The position numbers and the translations under genes were made by a program. A stretch of DNA of 64,000 nucleotides from Hypoxylon rubiginosum (taxonomy: Eukaryota > Ascomycota > Sordariomycetes > Xylariales > Hypoxylaceae), in contig CADCXA010000031.1 of NCBI GenBank assembly GCA_902806565.1, forward strand, positions 1,736,001-1,800,000, in the 5' to 3' direction. How positions within the stretch are numbered: the stretch's first letter is position 1; each line of letters starts with the position of its first letter. The notes below the pieces were generated by a model. That model was not told the origin of the DNA. It did not search any database and saw only the letters and a program-made list of their open reading frames with translations. Shown piece after piece: positions 11,476 through 22,625 of this stretch.

Positions 11476-13272
11476 TTAGAGAGGATGGTAAGGGGTATTT
11501 ACCCAAGATTCGAGATCCCTCTCGTTCTCTCGGAGTTCGCGGAACTTTGCATCTAGTTGCTCTAGGCAAACATGTTAGTATGTAGCCATTAAAATACCCG
11601 TGCTTTCATGACTTACGTGCGGTGATGTACACGTTTTCTAGATCTTCTTCCTTTAACTCCTGCAAGAAGTCTTTGGAGTCAGGGTCGCTGCCAATCTGAC
11701 TAATCTGGAAGACCACAGCTTGAAGCTTGTCAGTAATTAGTTTCAAATGAAAATGGATGAGATGTATATATACCGCGTAGTGGAAGTCCGTTTTCCCTTA
11801 GGTAATCCTGGCATTTGATAATCTCGTCTCTGAGCGTGTATCGCTTCTCAGCTCGACCATACGGGATCCCGTCGGTGATGATTGAAACGAATAGGGGTCT
11901 CTTCATTTTCTTCACTCTTTCGTTGTACTGGGTGTACAAGAGAGGCTTCAAGATGCGCTCGCGTAGGTTGGTTCCAATTTCAGTACACCCTGTCGCTTTC
12001 ACTTGGGACATGATTGTCTCGATATCAATCATTCTCAAGCCATCGGCGTTAGGCGGCTCGCTATTGATAAACCGTAGGTGGACACCGAGGTCATCAGGAA
12101 CTACTTTGGTACAGATAGAGGCGATTCTACGAACTAGCTCCCACTGATCCTTAATACGATCCTCTCCTTGGGAATTATACGTTGGATTCATCGAACCGCT
12201 ATCGTCTAAGTATACTATTAGAAGACTCTCGAGTTATAGTTTAGGGTTGGAGGGAAATAGAAATGAAAGCCATACCGCAGTAAATGACAGGTTGATAGAG
12301 CGCAAATTTCACCAAGTTATCCGTGTTAGTAGATTGGCCCAAGACTGAACTATCGTCATTCTGTAGGTCGAGGGCTTTCGACATAATTTTCTCTAGCAAG
12401 GGCTTGCTGTCTTCGTCTTTGAAGAATTTTCCGAGCTTGTGCTTGTCCACGAAGTCGTCGATGCTCTTCTTAAAGTCCTCCTTAGTCTTTGGTTCTGGAA
12501 TTTCCTATAGAATAACCGATCAACTTTGAACTGGAATAGTAACCTAATGGTCTTCAGCTTACTGCGGATATTCTTTTCGCCGTTGAGCTATCTTTGTTGC
12601 CACTAATCTGGAATTTCCTCAATACCTTGTTGGCGATTCCGGTCAAGGCAGCACTGTTGGCCCAGGCTATGATGAAGAGTATAAGTGCCGCTATGAGGTT
12701 GACTATGGTATCACGCAAATTGCTTCTTTGTTTCGTAGACTTCATGGCGTCGTCAATCTCTGGGTTGCCCAGCTTATCGGCTAGTTTCGTGGCCGCCTCC
12801 GTTTGGCCACCATTCTGAACGAGAAGCTGGATGACCTCAGGATCCTAGATAGCCTTGTTAGAGAATTGTGACTTTCGAGATATGAATACAGGCGAGCTAC
12901 CTTTAGCTGTTTGAGCTCGTTCTCTAAAGGTGTCGACCCATCGTGAAGGTTTGGGTGGCTGTATTTTGCGTCCGCACCGTGTTTCAGCAGTAGGTTAACT
13001 ACTTCTGCACGGCTGCCGCCTCTGCCTCGAGATGTTATGATCCACAAGGGAGTACGATGCAGGGTTGAGAGGGCATCCACTTCGGCACCTTTATCAAGGA
13101 GGAGCCTGGCCGCTTCGAATTGCCCACTGCGAGCGGCCAAGGCGAGGGGAGTCAGGCCAATAGTGCCATTCCCATTCTCCTTGCTAGGCTCGTTGATGCT
13201 GTAGGCCTTGAGATAGCTGTCTAGCGAAGCGCTTGTGAGGGTATTAGCCGCTGAATCAACGTAGAGAGACAT
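11476..13272 (-). CDS. Ankyrin-repeat / transmembrane / vWA domain protein
   Basis: Six exons on the minus strand: 13272-12901, 12844-12563, 12504-12276, 12205-11774, 11718-11617 and 11561-11476, giving about 500 aa. All five introns are 55-70 nt with GT...AG ends and compatible phases. The N-terminal 150 residues contain ankyrin repeats (TPLALAARSGQFEAARLLL, then RTPLWIITS and VVNLLLKHGAD). A hydrophobic segment follows (IVNLIAALILFIIAWANSA, about residues 170-188). Joining exons 3 and 4 creates YCDDSGSMNP, the MIDAS DxSxS of a von Willebrand A domain. Further vWA elements are TGCTEIGTN and the terminal SIITDGIP with the MIDAS Asp. vWA domains bind protein ligands through a divalent metal. 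The role is unknown; the architecture suggests a membrane-anchored adaptor. The correct phase at every junction gives strong support. Confidence 0.85.
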
Positions 13273-14393
13273 GTTGAAGTTGCTGTTCTATAATCCCATG
13301 AAAGTCTACAGAACATGGTTGTCGATATAGCGGTTGAGATATTATTACTATTTATCTCCACATACCTACCTCCAAGTAAGTAACTTACCTATTGGGAGCA
13401 TTTTGAGCCTCAACTTAGTGAATTTGGCCACAATGGTCTTGACGTCGTTACTGTCATCCCACGACAGCGGAGCCTGCTGCTCTAGACCGCAACGTCTAAG
13501 TGAAATCGCCATCATCAAGTGGTTAGGGAGAAATATTTTATCGGAACACAGCACGTTGGGCTCTATTATGAACATACTACTTGGCCTATATTGGCTATAC
13601 GATATCGAGGTGTGATGGGCATGTAACGCTTACACCAATATCAGATGCTGATCTCGGTGTAAGATGGAGAGCTTGATGGAGGAGCAGATGGAATCGCTAT
13701 GAATTCGGTCGAAGAAGCTCGGCATAGAAAGTGCGATTGGTTATATACGTGATCGTCGCTCCACGATGATTTAAATATTGGTACTCAGGTGACGCGTCGC
13801 ATCATGGTGACTCTGGGCTTATGGCAAGAAAATGATTTGTTTGAGATAGAGCAAGTCACACCTGATGGACTACAAGGTTGCCGACGATAACTACGTGTTT
13901 GTTATCAATTCGAGTATACTCCATGGTTGAGCCTCTTTTAAAACCGACCAACTTTACTCGGGCAACTATTGCAGGCCGCAGTCCTCCCGTGACTCACCAT
14001 GATCGGCTCGCTGGGCGTCAACGATATCAATGATGCCTAACCAAGTTGGAGAGGTTCAATAACTGGAGAACCGACGTTACATGCGTCTGCACTTTTCAGC
14101 TTCAACATTCTACCTAAAACGGAAACAGTGGGGGTAAAAGTCGGTTGCTGACTCTTTTCCACTTACCAATCGGCAAATCGGCTATGTCTATCTATTAGAT
14201 GTACCCCCAAATAGAGCCCCATCATCTCAATGAAGGCATATTCGATAGAAGGTCATGAGGCTCTGCTTGGAGACGAGATGTCTTTGATCTACATGATGGA
14301 ATTCTATAAATCCAGGGACAAATGGCTTTGAAGTGAACGTCTCTAGGTGAGTATGCCCTCATAAAAACATACTTCTCATCTATCATTCGAATC
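13273..14393. other. Intergenic region, divergent promoters
   Basis: 1.1 kb between the ankyrin/vWA gene (minus) and the lectin-like gene (plus). Open frames here are short and unsupported. A TATAAA at 14305-14310 sits 84 bases before the ATG of the lectin-like gene. Confidence 0.5.
14305..14310 (+). promoter_or_regulatory. TATA box candidate for the lectin-like gene
   Basis: TATAAA lies 84 bases upstream of the ATG at 14394, a normal distance for a fungal core promoter with a short leader. Identified by sequence only. Confidence 0.35.
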
Positions 14394-15464
14394 ATGAGTG
14401 TCCAGGATCTCGCTCGTTCTCTCGCAGCTGTTGGATCAGCCAAGCTCCCGAGCAACGAAGGCCACGGGCTTTACCTTCTTAGTGTGAGAGATGGCAACCT
14501 CGTTGAAAAGTTCTGGGTGGGTCATACCCTCCAGAACGAGACGGTGATTGCATCAGATGCAAGGGATGGTACTTCTGCTTCATATCTTCTTGGTCTCGAG
14601 GAAGATCCCGTATGTTTGATTTCTGCCCTACGAGTAAATTTGTGGCTACGCCTGCTAACGCAACACCGTATTGGCTCTCAGCGCCGAGTTTTTTACATTG
14701 ATCAGGAAAACTCTGTGCAGTGCTATGCATACGACGAGGAGATGGAGGAGTGGGAAGAAACGCCACTGGGTGGTAATTGGAACATCACCACATGCCCACA
14801 GAGCAAGTTGAGTGCCAACTATGGCCTAAAAGGCGAGGTCGTGGTTTCTTACCAAGATGAGACTGGTCGACTGGCCGGCATCATTAGCGTGGACAAGGAT
14901 GAGTGGGAGGCATTTGGCCCTCTAGAGGGTAATCCTGCTTCCGGCACACCTCAGTGCCTTGATGTCATCAATGACAAACTGCACCTATTCTATGTTGAGA
15001 AAGGTGGCGGCATTAGCTATTTGGTTCTTGACCCCGATACGGGAGATTGGCAAGGTAAGAGTCAAAATATATTCTAATGCCAAGTGTCTGCTAATATTGG
15101 GTTTGCAATACCAGCCAACTTGCTCATGGACGCTGGATTCGACACCCCTGTCGATAACTTTAGTATCGCTCAGGACCCGGAGACTGGGTCTTTTCACGGT
15201 TATTTTCTAACAGGTGGCTCATTGTGGAATGTTAATGAGGGGAAAGAGAAAGTCTGCCTCGGAAAGGTTCAAGGTGATGGTAAACTTATCCCTTCGACCA
15301 CGGCGCAAGCCGGGTGGTTCGTCAGATGGCGGAGACTACGAAGAGTTCGTAAAATCATGGAACGGAATGATGTATTTTATCATGTTGTAGTTCACCACGT
15401 TGCACTACCCCCACAGAAAATGGTGGCTAGAGGATACTATCCTCCGGCTTGGAGATACTATTAG
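14394..15464 (+). CDS. Fungal lectin-like (fucose-lectin type beta-propeller) protein
   Basis: Three exons (14394-14609, 14682-15054, 15115-15464) give about 312 aa. Intron 1 is 72 nt and in frame (GTATGT, with a CTAAC branch-like site before CTCAG), so an unspliced reading is also open; splicing restores a better repeat (EDP joined to RRVFYIDQENSVQCY). Repeating blades of the type VFYIDQ...YAYDEE...W, VVVSYQDETGRL...W and LHLFYVEKGGGISYLVLD...DW resemble the repeats of fungal fucose-specific lectins. The length of about 310 aa fits a six-bladed propeller. The usual sugar-binding Arg/Glu/Trp triads are not clearly conserved, so sugar specificity is uncertain. No signal peptide, which is also usual for such fungal lectins. 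The C-terminal 50 residues (RWRRLRRVRK onward) look less propeller-like, and the last exon may be misjudged. Confidence 0.6.
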
Positions 15465-15839
15465 GTACCTAGTTACGGCGATAGGGGCCCATGGCATTGG
15501 TCCATATTAGGCATGAATACGAAGCAACATGATATAGATAGTGATAGATACCTCTAAGATAGGTATCTTACTATTGATCTCGCATAAATTTTGATTGAAC
15601 GGTCCAGACGCTGGGGTGACTCGTCAATTCCTGAAGCGAGGCCACATGTGTTAGGCAAGCGATTGCATGGCGGTGCATGTAACCAGTTAAAATTTTATCA
15701 AAGGGATGGCGCGTCACCTTCGTAACTCGGAATATACCTACCTAGGTAATTACAAGTCTAAATGCAGTCCCTCTTGAAATTATAAGAGTTGAGAGTTTTT
15801 CCACTTACTTTAAGAAAGTAATGTCTTAATCAAATCGCT
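15465..15839. other. Intergenic region
   Basis: Short AT-rich spacer between plus-strand genes, with the words taggtacctag at about 15463 and tacctacctaggtaatta at about 15736. It should carry the promoter of the peptidase gene. No coding signal. Confidence 0.45.
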
Positions 15840-17384
15840 ATGGAGGACGATTCACGAGATTCTGAAGAATTCACTTCAGGAATCCCCAACTTGCCCCCAG
15901 AACTGTGGCACTCTACCAAGCGAGGTATTGAGCCACCCCAAATTGAAAAATTCGGAATAGACTTAACTACACCTTCTCGCCAGTGGGAAAAATGGTTAGT
16001 TAAACTCACTTTCGAGAAGTCAGGAGGTAAGCGGATATCCTAGTTGCTAATGCAAGACCAATGAGACTAACATAATACTTTGTGCGTCCCGTGCAAAGAT
16101 GAAAGGCATGGAAATGGGTTTTTCGTTAACGTCCCTAATGCCGACTTTGATATAATCCTCACTGCTGGACACAACCTTGTCGACAAGCCGCAGCACTATT
16201 GCAAGAACATTAAAATCATCAGCTCTGCCGCTGAGATTCTCGTCACTCCCGATATGGTCCGTGTCTGTGAAAGATATTTTAATGAACCTGAGGACACGAA
16301 TGCTATTTATGATTACGGGGCCATTCTCTTGAAGCGGCTTAAAAAGGACCGTGTCCGTGGGTTTGGCTTCAATCTCATGCTTGGCCTTGCACCGATCCGA
16401 GAAGCGTCAGGGTCCTCCAATAAGAACACAAGAGATATACTTCAGGGCGCATCTCTATACGTCAGTGGATATCGACCCGCAGACTCGCCGATAGAAAACC
16501 CGCCTGAAAGGTCAGAAGGGAGATGTATTCGACCTAGCCGTCACGACCTAACATACGAGGCCGAAACGATCCAGGGTATGAGTGGAGGACCCGTATGGTT
16601 AGGATTTCGGGGTATTGAGACGGTCGTGGCAATCCAGTAAGTTTTATTGTCCTGTTCTGATATTTAACTCCATTACGGTATACCTACTTACACCTTCACT
16701 CTTTAAGCAATTATGGAGAGGAAAAGAAGGGTCGGGGAAACCGAGGGTCACGTCTCAATCTTAATGTATGGCGGACCATATTTGACTGGGTCAAAGTAGG
16801 ATGGTATGGAAAGTCACTTCATTACCGCGGCTCTCCGACCTATTCTATGCATCTCCACATAAGGCGGTCTCAGATTCCGGCGGAGATCGCTGGGGAAGGC
16901 CGTGTGCGAGTGGGTAAACCGGGCCGGGTGGATACGCTGTTTGATATCCTGCCCGTAGCGGTGCCACCGAAGGTAACAGAATCGGATGCCGGCTTCGGCT
17001 TTCGCTTGAGGCTCGCAGGCACCGAGGCCGAGGATGACACCACACCTATATGGGTAAAGTGGAATCCCAAGCAGAATGAGGTTTCCATTACAAGGCATCT
17101 TGATGCACGCTGCGAAGTTAAGCTGCAGCAGATAATCACCCCAGTGGGCAGGCAGCCAAAACCGTTTATGATCAAAGCTAAAGATGGAGATAGTTTCAAG
17201 GTGGTGCAAATGGCAATGAACGGTCTGGACGAGGGAGACCTGGAACTCTTGGATGACGACCCACAGAGTTTTGAGGACACCTCAGAGGTTTCGTTTGTGC
17301 CGACTACCAAGGATAAAGTGAGTCATGGCCTTGCTAATCCTTTTGGCGTTTTTATATTTATTCATCATGTAGTTTGGAAAGTGA
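15840..17384 (+). CDS. Trypsin-like (V8-like) serine peptidase domain protein, no secretion signal
   Basis: Exons 15840-16026, 16099-16636, 16708-17317 and probably 17373-17384 give about 448 aa. The catalytic triad is visible: His in IILTAGHNLV, Asp in AIYDYGAILL and Ser in GMSGGPVW. The exon 2-3 junction produces VVAIHNYGEE, the usual strand after the active Ser in V8/trypsin-like folds. The N-terminal 60 residues are acidic with no signal peptide, so the enzyme should act inside the cell. After the protease comes a 190-residue region of unknown function (FDILPVAVPPKVTES, then WVKWNPKQNEVSITRHLDA). If the last intron (GTGAGT...GTAG, 55 nt) is not removed, the frame ends at 17395 instead. 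Intracellular trypsin-like domains occur in fungal signalling proteins; the substrate is unknown. Confidence 0.82.
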
Positions 17385-17950
17385 GAAAAAGATGAAGCTT
17401 GAGCTAACAGCGGTTGTAGTTATTCGAGTTAAAGTAGTTATCAAACTTCACAAACTCCGCAATAAGTTAAAAGAAGAATCTCATGTCAGAATGGAGTTCG
17501 AGGTAGAAATGAGAGCAAGTGTTATTTAAATTAGACTGGGATAGCACAACATGAAAGTCTCTTGCTACACAATAGTCCTCAAATAAAGGAGAAAAATACC
17601 CGACAATTAGGCATAATGCAATGTTCCTCGACGTTTTGAGCAATGCTAGCGTGGCAAGAAGTCAGTCTTACAAGACATAAATGGCGATCGATCGTCTCCA
17701 CTTTCCTAGTATTCTGCCCTAAGGAACTTCTTAATCGGGCAGTGATATTTCAATTCCACAGATAATTGGCGGTGATATACGAGCTTAGCTGACGATAATT
17801 TCGGCGAGACGAAAACAGTTAGTCTTGATCCCATTTTCAACATATTTATACGGTTAGCGGTTCGACCACCGCTGTTTTCATCGAGTAAACTGATCCCACA
17901 ACACCTTCAAGTCCTTCTAACTACTGGACACCCTAGGCCGTTTGAAAAAA
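17385..17950. other. Intergenic region
   Basis: AT-rich spacer between two plus-strand genes, no coding frame. It should contain the promoter of the GNAT gene, whose ATG is at 17951. Confidence 0.45.
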
Positions 17951-18559
17951 ATGTCTGCCACGAAACCATTCGACCCTTTCCATTCAGAGCGCCTCGTCTA
18001 CCGCGCCGTGGAGGATACACCAGGAGACGAAGCCTTCGTGCACTCTATCCAGCGGGATGCAGAGGCACAGTCTGGCTCTAGCTACGGCCTCCTACGACCC
18101 GAAAGTAAGAAGGCGAGCGACGAGTTTAAGCAGCACATTGCCGAGAAGTGTCTTCTCGGCGCTATCATCTGTCTGCCGCCATCCGATGATAAGGAGCCGG
18201 CCGGAGAACCCGTGGGTATCATATGTCTCAAGTTGAATCCGCCGCATCTCGCGCACCACAGATGGACTGACATCAGTATTGACATCACGAGAGAGCATCG
18301 TGGGAAGGGGTATGGAGGAGAGGCGATCTTGTGGTCACTGTGGTACTCTTTCCAGATCGCCGGGTTGCATCGCGTTCAGCTCGGGGCCTTCTCGTTCAAT
18401 GAGGGAGCTATGAAGCTGTATAGCAAGCTTGGGTTCAAGGAGGAAGGTAGACAACGCGATTGGATGTGGTTCAATGGTGGGTGGCACGACCACGTACTGT
18501 ATGGTATGCTGGAGGACGAATGGCGAGAGATGCAAAGAAAAGCTGGCAAAGAGTCATAG
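17951..18559 (+). CDS. GNAT-family N-acetyltransferase, 202 aa
   Basis: A single exon. The frame is open to a TTG at 17942, but the first ATG is 17951. The start FDPFHSERLVYRAVED and the later ISIDITREHRGKGYGGEAI contain the acetyl-CoA pyrophosphate loop (RGKGYGGEA, Q/RxxGxG/A type). This is followed by GLHRVQLGAFSFNEGAMKLYSKLGFKEEG, which matches the ribosomal-protein-acetyltransferase-like (RimJ/Acetyltransf_3) branch, where the N-end LV-Y-R region and the YxKLGF motif are typical. It transfers acetyl from acetyl-CoA to an amine; the acceptor is unknown. Length is normal for the family and no part is missing. Cytosolic, no targeting signal. Confidence 0.9.
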   Translation: MSATKPFDPFHSERLVYRAVEDTPGDEAFVHSIQRDAEAQSGSSYGLLRPESKKASDEFKQHIAEKCLLGAIICLPPSDDKEPAGEPVGIICLKLNPPHLAHHRWTDISIDITREHRGKGYGGEAILWSLWYSFQIAGLHRVQLGAFSFNEGAMKLYSKLGFKEEGRQRDWMWFNGGWHDHVLYGMLEDEWREMQRKAGKES

Positions 18560-19950
18560 CTATAGCTATAATCTAGCAAGGAATTATATGGCAAATTGAA
18601 GATGATAAAATCGCATCTCAGGGGTAGAAGTGCGAATGAATTGTTGATATAGGGGTGTAGTGTGGAATAATAAAAAGGGGTAAGTACCTAGGTACATATG
18701 AACCCCCACATCCATGCCCGGGTGATCTCCTTCTGCGATGATTCTCTATTCTCCGTTTGAGACGAGGAAATGGCGCCACAAGAAATGCAAGGCAATGACA
18801 CTAGTACGTTCATCACAAGGAAGGCGACGGGTCGATGGTCTCGAAAAAGATGACCCCTCTGGCTTTTTTTTTTCTGCAGCCAATTCTTCAATTCTCCCCC
18901 CAATTCTCTCAATTCTCCCCGAACTCCCAACTCTTCAACTTCAGGATCCTGAGCACACTGAGCACACAAACCACAGATGAGCCATTCCCCTTGTTGAAAC
19001 ATAGGGGCCAAGGGACTACTCAATATCAGCTCACATACCATATCTTTCACTGCCACTCTCCGGGAATCCCAGTCCCGGTTCGTCTGCCAACTCCAAGGGC
19101 GATTGACCACATAGGCCTCGATGATCCATATGTAGAAGATCTAGGAGAAGCATGGTCAACACGGTAGTAAATGTGTGTTCACATCTCTCTTCTACTCTCT
19201 CTTCTTCCTCTTCCCCATTTTCTGATTATCTCTCCTCTTATCCAAATATGTTCTTCGTTCATTAGAGACCTAATTCCAGCCGGCTAATGGTTGGAATATT
19301 CTGATGTAGCTCCAAGATGGCGCAAAGTCTTCTACGAAGCTTTCCGTCTTGCCGAGAACGGAATTCGCTATGGCAGATTCACTCCATCTGCACTTGTTGA
19401 TACACTCGTCCGCCCCCAGAAATGACACTGATCAACGACGCCATGTGGAGGAGGAGATCCTAGTCTACGAGACTTGATACAGTTTCCCAGCCAGGCCGGA
19501 TTCCTGTCGTCATTATTGATCCTAGACTTAGCGAATAATCTAATCCGACGAGTCCATGGTAGATGCCGATAATGACCACGCACATCGCCACTATAACTGT
19601 TGTCATCCCAGCTGTGATGATGTACTATCCCATGACAACAAGTGTCCCAAAGGTTTCGACTTGTGTCTTCCATATACCCATGTGGACACAACCGATACTC
19701 TGATGTCTTTCTTACATCCAATTAGAGAGAGAAACGCTAGGAAGAAGCCCACCAGGTACCCGTCAGCACTACCAGAACATACGGTTCGTCAGCTCCGTGA
19801 TCTGCAACCACGTCGGCGCCGCGTACTTCCGGCGCTACGCCTTGCTCTTGCTCTTGCTCTTGTCTTGCGGCTACGAGGCCTCACTACGAACGCGCTTGAG
19901 CCCGTCGATCTCTTTGAGCACCATTTGCGCCTACTCGCTAGTGTGCCACT
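18560..19950. other. Low-coding region with possible exon fragments
   Basis: No complete gene could be built. It holds a low-complexity segment at 18893-18950 with repeated CAATTCT words and a TTGCTC hexanucleotide run near 19841-19866. A short open stretch at about 19310-19425 reads APRWRKVFYEAFRLAENG and then IRYGRFTPSALVDTL, which looks protein-like. These fragments may belong to the decayed zinc-finger locus immediately downstream, but no consistent splice model joins them. Confidence 0.3.
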
Positions 19951-20460
19951 CCTATCACTCACGAAAAGAATCGGGAACGATGGAAATCGGGAACGGTTCG
20001 AATGCAACATCTGTGGCTTGCGATGAGCGTTGAAATCATTGGGTAGGTATTCAATCACTCACGAGGAGAATTGAGAACGAGGAGAATTGAGAATGGTTTG
20101 AATGCAACGTCTGTTCAACTATCAATGTGCGTTTGAGAAATACGGCCAAGTGTTTGCAACACTTGATGAGACGTCTATCCACTTCGCATATTCGCATGAC
20201 TATACGAACGCATCTACACCAACCTTCATGTCGAAAACGTGGCCTTGCGGCTATCTAGACTGCGATGCTAAATTCCCCGACAAAGACCAACGGGACGACC
20301 ACGATCATATGCATAAATCCCCAGATGAACCCGTTGCCCCTAAGCTTAAGTGCAAGAACTGCACTGAGGCTTCAATACCCCGGCTAGTTGTGAGAAACAT
20401 ATGACACATACTCACCAACGAAAGGTCCACTCCACCCAGATTCAACTGCCGTCTTGACTG
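19950..20460 (+). pseudogene. Decayed C2H2 zinc-finger gene
   Basis: A frame at 20102-20404 encodes one complete C2H2-type finger, WPCGYLDCDAKFPDKDQRDD followed by HDHMH (C-x4-C-x12-H-x3-H). A second finger starts with KCKNCTEASIP but runs to a stop; its apparent second half, CEKHMTHTHQRKVHS, lies in another frame, so a frameshift is likely. Two near-duplicate segments about 100 nt apart (ERFECNIC near 19995 and WFECNVC near 20095) also look like finger starts in different frames. A 16-nt unit is repeated at 20062-20077 and 20078-20093. No start codon and no intact frame could be assembled. The alternative is a functional multi-exon gene that I failed to splice. Confidence 0.4.
20062..20093. 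repeat. Two-copy 16-nt tandem repeat
   Basis: The unit cgaggagaattgagaa occurs twice in direct succession inside the decayed zinc-finger locus. Confidence 0.8.
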
Positions 20461-20762
20461 AGTACCCAAGAAAGGGAGACCGGGACAAACATCACTTACT
20501 ACATATCACCAAGCCAACTTGTCAGTTATCTATGTACGGAATCCTTATCGCACGGGGTTCCAATCGAAGATGATGAAATCGCCTTAGGGATAGGTGTATG
20601 AATGAATTTATATCAAATGGTGTGCAGCAGGGTTCTGGAAGAGGGCAAAATTCACACCGATGATCAGAACTCATTCAGCTTATGTGTGTGTATGCTAGAT
20701 ACCCGTTCTCATCAAAGGGTACATATGTGATGTTTGTAAGCTATCCGAGTATTAAAATTATA
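20461..20762. other. Intergenic region
   Basis: Spacer between the zinc-finger remnant and the 3' end of the oxidoreductase gene. No coding signal apart from a possible last short exon of that oxidoreductase. Confidence 0.4.
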
Positions 20763-22625
20763 TCAACCATTTTTCTGGGACGTTTCCATGGCACTTACGG
20801 TGCTACACATCCGCCCGTCCTTGTCGATCGTGTATGCTTCGCTGCCCACAGCAACTTTGGCATATAACAGGTTATTTGGATCATATTTATTCTTGATCTT
20901 CAACAATTCAGGGTAATTTATCCCGAAGAAAGTTTCTTGCCAGTCGTGTTGCTGGAAGTCTGCCTCGTTGATATAAGCTCCGGAACCCGGGGTGGCCGCT
21001 TCGATAATGGGCTGTATCTCGTCCGTGATCTTCCGCTGCGCCTCAATTCCCTCCTCGAAAGGAACTTGGAAGCTCCAGGGCAGGGTGAGAGACACCTGGA
21101 CGATCGACTCGCGCCACTGAGGCAGCACAGAGTTGACCCTGTCCTGTCCGAATCGAGAGACATTATGGCCCACGCCAATGTAGGTTACTCCCATCTCGGC
21201 AATCTTGCGAGTGGTCGTCGAGAAGTCGGGAAGCACCGAGCGGGGTATTAGGCGCCCGCCGAAGAGTTGGGTGCCGACTTGAATATTTCCTTCAGGTAGG
21301 GGGCCCCAATAGTTGTCATAGTGATCCGAATAACTCGAGAATTGAGTGACCTTCGGTTCAAATGAAACATTCATGGTCGAGAGAGAGTCGGCGAAAGGTT
21401 GGAGAATCTGCTCAACCTCTGCTTGCGTCTTGTTGTATGCTGTCATGGCCGGTATTTGCAGAAAGGTGTTGGTGAAAAAATAAATGATCATGACGCCGGA
21501 ATCGACAATGCCAGGTAGGGCGGCGTGGAACGCATCTATAATGTCAAATATTTGATCTGGATCATCGTCCGAACCATTGATCAGAAATGATGCCCCGCTG
21601 ACCGTGGCATCTGCGTGTGCTTTGACCGTGATCGAAGTCACGATGCCATAGTTACCCCCGCCGCCGCCGCTTAGGGCCCAGTAGAGGTCTTGATTTTCCG
21701 TCGTCGATGCCGTTAGGAGCTTCCCAGTTGGTGTCACAACCTCGAATGAGAGTGTATTATCAGCTGCTAGGCCAAAGTTCGAGCTCAGCGCCGAGTGCCC
21801 TCCGCCCTGGGTATAGCCTCCCGCAATTCCAACCGTGGGGCATTCACCAGTAAGGACGACAAGTCCGGCTGCGTGGGCCGCGGCGATAGCTTCATAGCCC
21901 AAGACGCCGCCTCCAAGTTTTAACGCCTTACCCTTGTAATAGGAATCATCCCAGTCCAAGATCTCGGTGCTTCGCAGCTGATGGACCCACACCGCCAACG
22001 CGCCGGCGCCCGTAGATCGGCCCAGGTAATCATGTCCGGTGTTGCGGATAACGAACCGAATATTCTTCTCGTCAGCGAATTTGAGGGCGGCAATAATATC
22101 ATCCGGGCCGGATGCGTTCACGGCGTAGCTGACATAGTTGCCAAGAGTACACGGCTTGCTCCGGGGTTGCCAAGGGTCGCAGGAATCGTTGGCAAATAGG
22201 GGCGCCATGACGGAAGAAGAAGACTGAAGACTGTATTCGGCGATCTTAATTATGATCGTTGCGTGCAAGGATTTGCATACCTGTGCGACATAGGTACTGG
22301 CTGCAGAGAAAAGACAGACTTACTGGATGCCGGAGTAAAGCCACTGTTCCTGCAACGAGGCACATAATTCTTCATCAAAATTTTCCCCATGACAAGGCGA
22401 TCCCAGGGGGGACGTAGCAATTAGGCGACTACCTACCGTGCTATTCAGCGAAGCCCATTCGCCTTGCGAGGGCCAATTGGCGTCGCCAGGCAAGTATTTG
22501 CACTCTGCGAGCTGTGCGCGTGATGTGATATCAGCGGCTTTTGCAGCTGGCGACAGCAGTAGCAGGGGTGATAAAAGAGCTGACAGCATAATGGCAAACG
22601 AAGAGCTGAAGTCTCTTGAAACCAT
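20763..22625 (-). CDS. Secreted FAD-dependent berberine-bridge-like oxidoreductase
   Basis: Two exons on the minus strand, 22625-22324 and 22230-20763, give about 589 aa. The intron (GTAAGT...TACAG) is phase 2 and joins YSGI to HLQSSSSVMAPLF, the usual junction context in this family. The N-terminus is hydrophobic (MLSALLSPLLLLSPAAKA), a likely signal peptide; ATGs at 22655, 22625 and 22589 are all possible starts. The FAD_binding_4 region has IRFVIRNTGHDYLGRSTGAG, whose His forms one flavin bond, and GECPTVGIAGGYTQGGGHS, whose Cys can form the second, so bicovalent FAD is expected. The C-terminal BBE segment has GINYPELLKIKNKYDPNNLL. Such enzymes oxidise alcohols, sugars or secondary metabolites. 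A GTAAGT at 20798-20793 could begin a last intron, so the final residues are uncertain. Confidence 0.9.

Noticed and set aside
22300..22323. A 23-nt intron in the oxidoreductase gene ending at TCTGCAG
   Set aside because: Too short for splicing; the longer 93-nt intron ending in TACAG gives the conserved HLQSSSSVM sequence in the correct phase.
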